NCBI GenBank assembly: GCA_030141605.1 | Contig: JAQGDQ010000250.1 | Location: 186,001 to 250,000 of the forward strand | From: Tubiluchus corallicola | Taxonomy: Eukaryota > Priapulida > Priapulimorpha > Priapulimorphida > Tubiluchidae | Reading direction: 5' to 3' | DNA: 64,000 bases | Shown here: positions 48,302 to 59,746 of the stretch, in pieces | Layout: every line of letters starts with the position of its first letter | Position numbering within the stretch: position 1 is the stretch's first letter | Made by a program: the position numbers and the translations under genes | Notes under the pieces: generated by a model | Database searches by the model: none | Told to the model about the DNA's origin: nothing | The model's input: the letters and a program-made list of their open reading frames with translations, nothing else

Positions 48302-51300
48302 CTGAAAACAAAGTAATTTAAATTACCCTCAACTACCACAGATCACAAACTCTAGTACCACAAACTACTTGGGTACAAAAAAATCACAGCACATTTGTTG
48401 CCATGTACTATGTGTGCATTTAAAATATTGTTCGCGTTCAACTTTAAAACAAAAGGGTGTTATTTTACATTAAAAACAACTGAACTGAATTAACGCATGT
48501 CCATAAACAGAATGTAACATGAAAAACAATGCACCTTGCTACTCCTACAAGTGTGTTTGTTGTTTGTTAATTTGATTTAAAGAAAGAGAGAGGAAAGGAA
48601 GGAGAGAAAGAGAAAAATAGAGGGGAGAAAGAGAGAGAATGTACACCCAAAATGATTAAAACACAAATGAATAATATGAAACTTCAATTATTTCTTTAGT
48701 AGGCCTTAAAAGCACTTCTCAACCTTATCACATGTAATACACAGTACTGCAATAGCGAAGCAGCTAAATTCCGTTTAGCCATTTAATAAAACTAGCGACA
48801 CTTTTAGGCCCAGAAAACACTCGAAGAACACCAGAATATGGCACCACAAATAACACTCTGGGTTATTCTGCACAGATGAAAAGATAGGCAGATCAAATAT
48901 ACTGATAGCTGAGACAAAATTAGCAGATTTCACTTTCTTATCAGTAAATGCTGCAGACAGGGGATCATGCTTTACTCAGCAGTAAGAAGCCAGCAGGATT
49001 CTAGCAGCCAATATGTTATGAACATTCAGGCATATAGATGATGCACAGCTTCTGCCTGACTATGTAATGGGATCAGATAGTAGCAAACATGTCAAAATAG
49101 TTGTTTTTGTCTGTTCAAAGCTGTAGGGGTTCCACACGCTTAAATGCTAACTTAAACATTGATCAGAGAAGGAGCACAATAAGTTAAATTATGTGAATCA
49201 ACCATGTAAAATGAAGGTTATCTTGAACTCAACAGGACCAAAGTTTAAACACCTAACATATTCAATATAATGGTTATTACAGCCATTTTTTATATGTTTT
49301 CCAATTAGATGATGATCAATTCATTTTAAATTTTAATACAAATGTAAACTTTTAAAACTTTTTTAATGATCGCTTTTCATTAAAACAAAAATAGGCTTTC
49401 AACAACAAGTATCTGTTACCAGCACCAAATCAGAATCATAACCCTCTTTAGAAAAAATTCTGCACGTGGCAAATTGCTAGGAATTTTGACTGTAAGCATT
49501 AACTTTGATCGATTCACGGGTTCAAAATCAACAGCCAAACAATATCCTGAATAAGGTACATGAACCTAACTGCTCTATGACCGGTGTGTGGATGCCCACA
49601 ATGCGATATATCCTCCCAAATTAGATACGGACTATATGGTTTCTGGGCGGTATAATTCCCAATCTGAAATCATGGTTCTGATATGTCAACCAAAATGTGA
49701 CATTGAACAACAGCTAAGCTATAGTGCTATGATCACTTCCATCTACCTTTCACTTACTCTGGTAGTCTTTTAAAACCAGCAAGGAGTATCCCAATGCTTC
49801 TCGAACGTTACCAAACTTTCAAGCATGTAAAAAGCAGGCAGTAGTATAGAATAGACAGATTTGCTTCAATTATGGAACCAAAATTTACCAATGTCTATGT
49901 TACTGAATAAGCATTAAGACCATTCAAGCAAGCGTTCATATTAAAATCAATAGCACTAAAGATTCCAGAAACTGTTAACTTAGCAGATATATGAGATAAT
50001 GATAAATACAAATATAGAAGTTGTTTACATTTATGAACAGTCAATGTGTATAACTGACTCCTTGACTGGACTCCCTCACTGACTCCATGATTATGCTAAG
50101 TATTGATAAACACTATAAAACACAAAAGAAATCTCGAAATGGTTTTAACAGAAAAAGATATTACAATTGTGGACGATTTAAACGTTTTTCTAACAACTGG
50201 AAAATGTCAACTAAATCTGAAACTTTTCAACTTGAAAGGGTATAGGATGTATATAATTAGAAAAGTATACAAATTTTTTCTTCTAACATAAAAGACAAAG
50301 CCAAAAATATAGATCACTGCATTAATCACCATCAAAACGTGCAATGTTATGTTGCTTGAGAATGAAAGCTGAAATAATGCAAGCAGAACTTGAAACCTTT
50401 TTCAACAGTATTAGCTAGACAATTTGCTGTTGAAAGTAACTAAAACTGTGGAAACTGTTAAGTAACTTATGAAACTTAGTAAAGAAAAGGGGCACAATCT
50501 TACTTTATCTTAAAAGCAATAAAACAATAAAGAGAAATATTCTTGAAAATAGTCTGGTATTTTAAATTAAGCATGCTTTCACAACACTTATGAGTTCCCG
50601 TGGTGATTCTTTTATCTGAATCTGAAATGGTCTCCTGATTATGTTCCCTCAAGTACATGAAATACGGTTTAGGGTTTTGGGTACATAGTTTGCCTTCTAC
50701 CATATCAGAAAAGTGAAGTTGCGAATTTCAGAAAGCCTACGTTGCAAAATGGTATCACTTTGTTATAATCATATGCGAATTAATTAAAGTACTTAGGTGT
50801 GCAGATTTTGATCAATGCCTACAACACTTTCAACAGCCACAATAAACTTTGGCACTTGGCATGCTAACATGGGCACTAAGCTGCCACTCATTACAATAAG
50901 ATGTAAGTGGAACCTTTGGGCAGCAGTGGAGAGTGCCCTAGGGCAGCCATACCGCATTCTTATGACTTAACATCTCCACAATTCATAATGGTTTTTACCA
51001 AGGATTTCATAGCATGTTTCTACTTACAAGCACTGAAATTTTTCTGAAATTTCCAACATTAAGCACATAAAAAAACATTTTTATGACATTACTACATCAA
51101 ACACTTCTGATTAAAGATAATCGATAAATGTTTGTTTTAAAATTTACTTATTTTACTTATATCATCAGAATATATTAATCATTTTAGCAGCAAATTGTGG
51201 TGAGTTATACATCATGCGAGTTGAAACTGGTTTTCCTGCACTAAACTTCCCTTGTCTTTTCCTTTAAATAACATACATGTGCAGTTCAATAATTTTTTAG

Positions 51301-51429
51301 TAAGGCATAAATAATATAAAAAAGAAATAATGGTTTAATAATAGGAATACAATAGGAATAATCGTTTATCGTGGCTTCTATATAAGCCTACTCGTAATTT
51401 AGGCAATTTACTATTTACTTAACTAAAAA
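48302..51429. other. Intergenic or 5' intronic sequence
   Basis: Upstream of the angiomotin start exon, so it may contain its unseen non-coding first exon and promoter. A purine-rich GA tract lies at 48,580-48,640. No gene recognised. Confidence 0.4.
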
Positions 51430-53230
51430 ATATCAGAAAGCTAATGTGGGAAGAAAGGTAGGGTATTGTAGACCATTTGTTTATTTTATATAAGAGTATG
51501 GTCAATATCATGGAAAACCAATTAAGTTAGTTTTATGGATGTGGAGAAGTGTTTTGACAAATTATAGCTACAAGACTGTTTAGCATATCTGTGGACCCTA
51601 AGATTAGAAGAAAAGTATATCATCATATTGTCTAAAATAAATAAGTGTGCAGATATAATAGTTGATAAGTGGGAGTAACAGATAAATTTCAAGTTGATAA
51701 GTTAGTCAAGAGGGAACAGTATGGGGACCTATTATGTGTTGTGTAAATTTAGATAAATTAAGTAAAAACAGCCAACAAAATAGAGTGCTAGTTGGTATAA
51801 CCGTTAGAATATATGTTGATGACATATTGGGAATAGGTAATGAAAATATCATTAGTCAAGTTGTGTCAACCTATAGAAGACCAGAAGACTTAAAAAGATG
51901 ACATTTAGTAAATCAAAGTCAAAGTCAAAGAAACATGCAGGACAGAAAAAAATGATTTGTTTGTAAGAAGTGGGATTCTAGAACAAACTTGTCAATATAA
52001 ATGTTTAGGAGACTATGTTACAGAAACGGGAGATCACTCTTTGAGCAAAAGTAAAAGTGGAGAAAAAGTAGGATATATGAAGAGAGAAGTTGGAATGAAA
52101 AAGAAGTTGGTACAGAGTGTATGAGAATTCTTTTGTTTGAATCAGTAATGATATTATCATTAATACATAACACTGAGCTTGGGCCGCATAAATAAAGTGC
52201 AGTGGGATGAAATGGAAAGATGCCCAGAAAGAAATGGCACTTGCAATCTTGAACCAAATGATTTCAACAAGTTATTGGGGCACTAGCATTATATTAAGCT
52301 TTTGGCCCATAGGACAAAAAATACATTATAAGCAATTAATGTTATTGCAAGTGTTGTGGATCTCCGAGGAAGAAAGAAATGCAAAAAAGGTATTTTAGCA
52401 GTGTTGGAAAAGGGAATTCCTGGAAGTTGGACTGAAAACATAAAAGAAACAGCAGAGTTGTATGAAATAGATATAAATGGGGAGAGATTAAAACAGATAA
52501 CTAAATCTAAATGGAAGCGAGAAATAACAGTAGCTATTAGTAAATATTTGGAGTACATTGCTAAAGAAAAGTGTCAGAAAATGAAAAAAAAACTGAGATT
52601 TATGGAAAATGGTAAAGGAAAGTGGAATAAGCAGGTGGATTATGTAATTAAGTGTAACCAAAAACAGTCTATGAAATAACAGAATGGAAACTGAACATGA
52701 TTAAAGTGAAAAACAAATTTCAAAAAAAAGTTTAAGAATAATCTGAAATGTCCTTTGTGCAAATTCCAATTCTTATTCTAATGTAAACGTAATCAACACA
52801 TCCTTTCATTCTCCATTGTTTCACCATCTTGCCACCACATCTTCACATTCATAACCTTTCATGATTTTCTTCTTTTATTTTACACCTCCTGCACCTCATT
52901 ATTCCATATCGCCTATTTGGCTCAGATCTCACAAGTTTTACTTTTGGTCTGAGCTAATAATTTGTCTTACTCATTGTAATTTATGTCATTTTTATGTAAA
53001 CTGACTTTTGGAACAAATAAACTAAACTAAACTAAAGGTAACTGTAAAATTCATGATGACACAATGGAACACTTGCTAATGTGTGAGAAAGCTATAAACA
53101 TATTGGGAGAAGAAGGTATAGACATTGAATTAAAAAAATTTGAAACAGGAAAATTAGTAATGATCAATACCAGGATACAGAAACTGATAAATGTTAGACA
53201 GAAAATGGATTTAGAAAAAGAAATTTAGTA
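51430..53230 (+). mobile_element. Decayed LINE with reverse-transcriptase remnant
   Basis: A plus-strand non-LTR retrotransposon with stops and frameshifts. Recognisable are RT motif A (FMDVEKCFDKL, stop, LQDCLAYLW at about 51,535), GTVWGPIMCCVNLDKL at about 51,717, and the YVDDILGIG catalytic motif at about 51,810. Next come CQYKCLGDYVTETG, STSYWGTSI, and a basic C-terminal domain at 52,356-52,679. A split zinc finger follows: CPLC at about 52,752, and CKIHDDTMEHLLMCEKA after an insertion. The end is a TAG stop at about 53,228. No endonuclease domain is seen, so it is 5'-truncated. Clade not assigned. Confidence 0.85.
52765..53037 (+). mobile_element. Retroelement 3' fragment inserted in the LINE
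   Basis: About 270 unrelated bases interrupt the LINE zinc-finger coding sequence. The fragment ends GGAACAAATAAACTAAACTAA plus repeats of ACTAA, shown here only by its unit, a typical microsatellite tail of a SINE or 5'-truncated LINE. Boundaries are approximate. Confidence 0.65.
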
Positions 53231-53960
53231 TCATAATGTCTACACTAGGTTGTGGGCAAAGCATGCTAAATGTAGAATTTTTAGACTTTTACTAAGTTTT
53301 AGTCTCTGTGTTATCCTTTTAGCCTACTAACGGAATTGTAACAGAGAGGCCAGTGTTAACCGCCTATTACTTGATTTACTCATTTGGTTGCAAACATCTT
53401 CAATCGTTAATTCCAAAATTTAAAAACAGTTTAACTGGAACAGGGTCGTCACCACAAGGAAAAAGTTTATAAGTGAAAGAACCAGCTTCTAGCAATCAAT
53501 CTCTGTGAAAACAAAACGACCGTCATACCTCCCAGATAATTCTAAACTGCATCACTACTGTGTGGCCTAATTCTTTGTGTATTTTATAATTTTTGTAAAA
53601 TGTCCAGTATTTTAAATGCCAATTTATCTCGAACGTCTGCTGTTTGAATCTCAGATGCCCTACATTTACAGTCAGTTATTCCGAGTTCAGCAATACAGGT
53701 ACTGTAAATCTTTCAAATTCAACGAAAGAAAAACTTTACTCGCTCGTTTCTCAACCCTTTCTAAAAAATCCACGGTCTTCATAATTATTTAAGCTCATAC
53801 TGCAGTCCAGTCCTCTCTCGTGGTGATTAAATTATATGAATAACGCTAAAATTTCTCAAATACCGATCATACCCACCATTTATCACGTCCCCGTTGCAAA
53901 CAAATCAAACGCCCAGGAAAAGTTGACAACTTGAAGTTGAAACAGCGAAAAAGCTGAAAA
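53231..53960. other. Intergenic, no feature recognised
   Basis: AT-rich; nothing recognised. Confidence 0.4.
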
Positions 53961-53964
53961 CCTG

Positions 53965-54500
53965 AAACAATTTTCAATTCAATTTTATTTGCACAAATCA
54001 AATACATACAATGTACATTGGCAAAAAATACACGTTAAATACTACATAAACCGGCTGTGTGCAAAGTTGTTTTCATAAAAAATGTTAAAATATGGTATAC
54101 TGATACTAACATCACAGTTACATAAAAATTGTATAACTTAGCAACGGAAAAAGGAAAATGACCTAAAAGTAGTAGGTATCTGTACCAGCTTTAGGTACCA
54201 GCTAGCTGGACCAGTGAAACCCCGGTAGGTTGCACAAGACTGTGAAAACTCAATGGAAGAATGTGCGCCACCCAATTTTCAAAAGCATTAACGATATTAG
54301 AATAATCTAATCCTGTGTTATACCTGTCAAAACACATCCCAAGCAGTTTCTAAGTATATAAAATCTAAGTACAAAATAAAATAACTTCTAGTATGTCGTC
54401 AAAGACTTTCAGAAGTATATTATTCAAGACTTCAAGAGTCAGTAAAGAATTCAGCAAGCGTCGTAAAATTTGCGACAAATGCATTTTTAAGAACCGTCCC
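53965..54500 (-). mobile_element. Probable non-LTR element 3' end with (TTGAA)n tail
   Basis: On the minus strand the sequence ends TTTGTGCAAATAAAATTGAA plus TTGAA: AATAAA followed by a pentamer tail, as in CR1/L2-type elements. The upstream part has no clear coding remnant, so the 5' limit is arbitrary. Confidence 0.45.
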
Positions 54501-56147
54501 AGTCTCCCATCGTCCCAGAGGGTGTTCCATTAGGACTCAGGACTGTGATTCCCAGTAATGATAACTTTATCTATACATTTGAAATTTTGAGAAATGAACT
54601 ACTACTGCTAATTACAAAGCATTCTACTTTTGTGATTTTTATACTAGTAAAATTACCGCCTGCAATGATCCAAGCTTGTTTATCCACATTTCTCCTTATT
54701 CCCAACAAACCACTGTTATGCTTTGCCATATATGTTGATAGGCAGTGATAATATGACTGTAGTGTAGATCAATGTAGACAGAAAGGTGTAAATTTACAGA
54801 GACATATAGAAAAACAGATAAGCAACCAGATTATAATAAGTGGGTAGGGTAGATGGTAAGTAAGCTGCTGGACAGGTAAGCAATTGAGCAGGTAATCAGA
54901 TTGGTGGAAGGCAGGCAATAGACAGACAGCCAGGTAGAGACGTAAATAGGCAGACGAACTGTCAAACAGACAGGCACATAAACATACAAGTAGACAAGAC
55001 AGACCGGTAAGGAATGATTATTAAACCGACAGATAGACACGTGTTGTGCTGTTGTGAGAATTAACAGCCAAATGCCCACTGCCCAGACGTACTTAGGCCA
55101 AACGTCTGCTGCCCAAGTGTCCACTTCCTAAAGGTGCACGTATTGTCTGAATTTCTGTTGCTATACACATGTGTATATGGTATTCAGTGAAAATTCTGTA
55201 CTGCAGTTATCCGACTATCCTTGACTTCTCTTTTAGACATTGGTAATGCTTTAAAAAAATGTAAACTTGTTGGTGATATCTGATTTAAAATATTTAAAAA
55301 TGGGTGTTGCACTATACATTCAGCCTTGTCTATGTCTAACTAGCGTCGATACTGGAAAGACCTACAATAGATTATTTTGAATGCTCTGTAAATTAATTAT
55401 ATAAATGCACGAAAGCAATCATAAATTTAAAAAGTCTGAAAAATTTTGCTTTCCAGACTGCTTTCCTGACTCAGACCAACTAGGGTCTATCATTTTCATA
55501 AGAAATTAAATACTTTTGTTTTTCTAACAAAAATTCTGGTTAACCATCGTTAAATAAATGTTTATCTCATATTATACTAAAAGAAGGAATGATCAATGTG
55601 ACACACTGAAATTACCATTAGAGTTGCCTTTACATTGGACAACATTTTGCATTATACAGTGTATCTCCAGGGTACATAGACTGTAGTGCAGTAATAAGGA
55701 GAAATGGTCATTACGGCACAGTTGACATGGACATTGACTTAATTTTAAGTGTTAGGGCTCTATATCAAGTTTTACGTAATCTTGTGAAGCCAATGAAGTA
55801 AACGTAGCTAATTACAAAAACAAAAACCTCGGAAATGTTGACATTTACACATGTGGTAACAGCAATTTACTCCAAGCAATAAACTTCAATGTGCAAAAGT
55901 TATCACAGACACATCAAACTATTAAATTTCAATAAAAGGATAAACTATCATTTACTATAAAGTTTCATAGTTTGTTTATACATGTAGTTGTATTACACAT
56001 ATAGCACAACAGCTATGTACAATAAGAATGACAAAATGAACAATTAACATACTTGAATAGGAATAACATGAGAAGCAGGGTTCACACACATTTTACTTTC
56101 TTCTTCCTAAAAGAAGCATGCACGACCTATAGCTAATAAGATGGTAT
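54501..56147. other. Intergenic, low-complexity patches
   Basis: A cryptic AGACAG/GGTAAG-type repeat lies at 54,830-55,010. An internal duplication around GCCAAATGCCCACTGCCCA and GCCAAACGTCTGCTGCCCA lies at 55,070-55,115. No gene seen. Confidence 0.4.
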
Positions 56148-56153
56148 TTTATT
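56148..56153 (-). terminator. Poly(A) signal of the WDR70 gene
   Basis: AATAAA on the minus strand, 77 bases after the stop codon. This is well placed for a short 3' UTR. Confidence 0.6.
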
Positions 56154-56230
56154 AACTACAGTACTAAGTGATTTCTAACCTGAAGTTACATTAACAAATA
56201 AAACAGTCCTACACTCTTTTGCTTCTCATG

Positions 56231-58108
56231 TTATACTTTCTTGCGTTTCCACGGAGGAAGATGTTCATCGTCATCATCATCATCTTTTTCATCTTCTTTA
56301 TGAAAAATTGGCTTCGGTTGAGTCTTTGTCCAGACACCCGTCCACATGGGGTTTTCAGCAGCATCTTTGGCATGTCGTATAATGGCCTCCCTGGGATCAA
56401 GGGAATCATCCTCTATAGGTCTTTCCAATGCGTGCATTTTAGAAATGTAAGCTGCTAATGTGCCACCAGAACTACCTAATCGGCCGCCCATGCCAGGACC
56501 TGCAACCGGGAGCTCTGGTCTGCGAGACTTCACTGGATCAGCCCTAGCCTTCTCTTTGACCTTCTTCGTGGATTTCTCTTTCTCTGTTCTAAACATGGGT
56601 AGCGCATGAGGAGTAATAATGGGCTCCTTCGCAAGATACTGAATCTGTTTTGTCTTTCTTTCATTTTTGACAACAGACAGCAAAGCACCACGATGACTCT
56701 TGTCGGGATCATAGAAGATCTTCGCCTGTCCATCGGCAGTTCCAACGATGATCTGATTGAGTTTTGGATGCCACAAGCATCTAATTATACTTGCCTCGGT
56801 GGAAACATCCATTTCATAATCTTTCACAAATGTATCTCGACTGTAGAACATTAATTTCCCACTCCCTTCACCTTTTTTCACCGAGGTGCCGGTGATGACC
56901 ATTTTGTCATTTGGACTAAAGATGCAGTCAGTCATGGGAAAGAAGTTTGTGAGATCATTCACAACATATAATGGTGTTTTCATGTGCCTCAGATCCCAGA
57001 GTTTCAGAGTATCATCGCCTCCACGAGATGCTAGAGCTTTCCCATCATATGAAAAGCAAATACAAGATGTTTCACTGCCTGCTTGATGAGCACCTCTGCA
57101 AACAATAGCAGTATTCACAAAGTTCTTACGATGGTCCCACATTTGGATAGATCCATCTACACAAGCAGCAGACACCAAGTTGCCATCCGGACTATAGCAA
57201 CATGTCGATGGAACTGTTGGAAGACCAGTTTTTGACCTCGGCTTAATTATGTTTTTATGCTTCTTTCCTTCTTGTTGCAAACTCCATAAGCGCACAGAAG
57301 TGTCAATCGAACAGGTCATAAACTCGTCTCTGTCTCGCGGATGCCAACACCCACAATTCAACATTCCACAGTGACCTTTCGTATTAGCCATGTCTCTTAT
57401 GTACTGATCCCCTTTAGCACACTCCATTTTTTCGAAACCATCCCTATCAATGACCTTCGCTTGTGCATTTCCGCTTGCAATGAGAATACAATCACCAGTA
57501 ATGCTATACTGCAGAGATTTGATCTGATGACTTTCACAAGGTCGTAGTGTCCGGAACGAGTGAAGCGATGCGTCCATACCAGCAAAGTCCCACAACTTCA
57601 CATCATAATCATAACTACCCGTAGCTAAACGTGCTCCATTGGGGTCTAAGGTCAGAGCAGACAACGAACGCGATCCATGGTCCAAGATGATTTCGTGGCT
57701 AATTGGCAACATGTTTTCAACACTAGCATCATTTTCATCCGACTCTCCTTCATCTGGATTATCTGCCACAGTCGCTGAACGTTGTCCATCTTTACTCTGA
57801 ATGATGTCATCATTATTATCAACTATTTTACTAGGTGGCACAGGAGGTCCTATAAAGTCGTCTTCGCTAGAATCATCGTTGTCATCAGAATCTTTACATG
57901 AGCTAGATGGTGAGGAACTATTGTCAGTAGGTCTAGAGGACTTTCCTTCAGGCTTCTTGATATTCTGCTTACTTGACATTGGTTCTTCTTCTAACTCTCT
58001 TTCAGCTAAAACCTTCTGTGATCTTTCCATAGCTGCAAGCTTTGCCTGCTGAAACACGACATCCAAATCAAACATCCTCGCTTTTTTCTCCATCTTTTCG
58101 TCAGCCAT
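56231..58108 (-). CDS. WDR70: WDR70 family WD40 protein, intronless, 625 aa
   Basis: A nuclear WD-repeat protein. WDR70 (also called gastrulation-defective protein 1 homologue) has been described as a CUL4-DDB1 substrate receptor linked to histone H2B ubiquitylation. The N-terminus starts MADEKMEKKARMFDLDVVFQ. An acidic Ser-rich segment follows with SSEDDFIGPPVPP (~residues 80-92), a hallmark of the family. WD40 repeats span ~135-490, with clear units at ATGSYDYDVKLWDFAG, MTCSIDTSVRLWSL, VSAACVDGSIQMWDH and ASRGGDDTLKLWDLRH. The conserved C-terminal signature follows: DPREAIIRHAKDAAENPMW then TKTQPKPIF. A DDDDDDE run and a basic WKRKKV end, probably nuclear-targeting, finish it. The length is near the family norm of about 650. 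I chose the ATG at 58,108 because it has A at -3 and G at +4. An in-frame ATG at 58,156 adds 16 residues but has a poor context. The frame is intact in a single exon. Confidence 0.95.
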   Translation of the reverse strand: MADEKMEKKARMFDLDVVFQQAKLAAMERSQKVLAERELEEEPMSSKQNIKKPEGKSSRPTDNSSSPSSSCKDSDDNDDSSEDDFIGPPVPPSKIVDNNDDIIQSKDGQRSATVADNPDEGESDENDASVENMLPISHEIILDHGSRSLSALTLDPNGARLATGSYDYDVKLWDFAGMDASLHSFRTLRPCESHQIKSLQYSITGDCILIASGNAQAKVIDRDGFEKMECAKGDQYIRDMANTKGHCGMLNCGCWHPRDRDEFMTCSIDTSVRLWSLQQEGKKHKNIIKPRSKTGLPTVPSTCCYSPDGNLVSAACVDGSIQMWDHRKNFVNTAIVCRGAHQAGSETSCICFSYDGKALASRGGDDTLKLWDLRHMKTPLYVVNDLTNFFPMTDCIFSPNDKMVITGTSVKKGEGSGKLMFYSRDTFVKDYEMDVSTEASIIRCLWHPKLNQIIVGTADGQAKIFYDPDKSHRGALLSVVKNERKTKQIQYLAKEPIITPHALPMFRTEKEKSTKKVKEKARADPVKSRRPELPVAGPGMGGRLGSSGGTLAAYISKMHALERPIEDDSLDPREAIIRHAKDAAENPMWTGVWTKTQPKPIFHKEDEKDDDDDDEHLPPWKRKKV

Positions 58109-58156
58109 GTTTAAAGTCTCGATCGAATTAGTGGATATAACAAAACTTTTTAACAT

Positions 58157-59330
58157 AAAAAATTAAATTATTGAACTAAATCAACAAAACGTGAAAAATG
58201 AGATTGAGTATTTTTTCAACCACGTGCAATTCATTGGCACTTTCACTGGGTTTCACGTCAGCAAGTGGACAAGTTAAATCATGTGCACGTGCTAATAATG
58301 TCTCACACTAAAATCGGGAAACTCTAGCTCCGTTAATCGTCGTTCGTTCTTAAATTCACATCGTGAAATGCGTGACTGCGGCGATCCTTTATAGTGGAGA
58401 AAATCTTTCCTGAAAATAAATGCTAATCAAGTATATTCACGTTTAGTATTCCACAACACAACAAAATAATAAAAATATAATAATCGAACATAAAAATATG
58501 ACAAATGAATGAAAATAAATATTTCCATCTCTATGTTTAACTATAGTAAATGTAGAATGTAGATAGTCTTGCACTTTGTTCAATACAGTACAGTTCATTA
58601 CAATCGAATCACAGTAACACAATTTTCGAGGGGCCAAAATAATTTTTCGTATTAAGCGTGATTCGCACCATCCGTTAATTAGCAATTAACCCACGTGTAG
58701 CCTCTACATCCATTTTCGTTTGATCAGTGAGCATAATTTAAGCTTCTCTGATCGCCCATTTTCCACACGTACAAACAGGAAAATTATATCATCACGTTGC
58801 CAGTCAGTCTAGAAGCAAATCCGCAAGTAAGGGGTTAGCGACACCACTTTTGCTGCTGCAGTATACCGATAAATACTGCTAATGCATTACCTGTAATGCA
58901 ATACTAAATGCCCAACAACGCTGTTCATTTGGATACGAGGCTGCAGCAAATACATGTATAGGCATTTTAAACTATAAGGGCTGAATTTTTATCACAGTGG
59001 CAAGGCATTTTAGAAATCAGCAACTTTACTGCAGGCAGTTATTTGTACAATCATTTCAATGATCAATTTAAATTATAACTTATTTTAAACCTAAAAATCT
59101 GTTCTCGCTTTATTCCAGGTGTTTCAGCTGTTGCCACTGATACTATTCGTGTTAAATATGTGGAAAAATCAATCGCTTATCGGTCTACGGTGATTATCTT
59201 TGCAGCCCTTTCCAATTTCCCTGACTTTTCAACCCATTTTCATCATTTTCCTTGACTTCTTACCAAATTATCTTTTTCCCCGACTTTCCAGTATAGCCTG
59301 TATTTTCAAGGATGTTCCCTGACCGTGGGA
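58157..59330. other. Upstream region of WDR70; MITE fragment at its end
   Basis: It should contain the WDR70 promoter; no TATA box is obvious. At 59,210-59,336 the phrases TTCCCTGACTTTTC and TTCCCTGACCGTGGGAACCC recur, ending CCTG. This resembles one end of a CAGGGTTCCCAC-type hAT MITE; I did not find the other end or a target duplication. Confidence 0.45.
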
Positions 59331-59587
59331 ACCCTGAAAGATTGGCAAACAATATTTCAGGATATACAGCCCACATATTAACCAAGGACTTTTTGAACTT
59401 AGTTACGTCATCGAATTCTCTACGGACCAACTTGCTGAATTCTAATGCTTAAGGTTACATCATATTAAATGTTTATTTCTAGGCATCTGATTTCCTAGGC
59501 CACAGGTTAATTAAGAGCACATCCATGTAGGAGAACACTTTATAAATATTTAATAGCTGCTACAGACAAGTTAAGGTATTAGACTGT

Positions 59588-59665
59588 TCATGGTGGCATA
59601 ATGGGTATCTGACCAGAACCAAAAAGCCTTAGGTTTAATTCTTCACTGGAAAATCAATATTTTTC
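59588..59665 (+). mobile_element. Degenerate tRNA-like SINE
   Basis: A-box-like GTGGCATAATGGGTA and B-box-like GGTTTAATTC about 35 bases apart. It lies between the acylphosphatase exon and WDR70. Family membership is uncertain. Confidence 0.45.
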
Positions 59666-59746
59666 AGTCATTCTATTGATTCCAAGTCTAATAAACAGTA
59701 ATGAAAAAATTAATATTTACTTTAGTGATAATAAATATTCACGTAC

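Noticed and set aside
56530-58052. Plus-strand and out-of-frame open frames across WDR70
   Set aside because: Shadows of the WDR70 coding sequence.
59397-59460. Minus-strand phrase QQVGP / RREFDDVTKF as the last acylphosphatase exon (GSPxSRID)
   Set aside because: It needs a frameshift and crosses a stop, and no suitable acceptor with phase 2 was seen.
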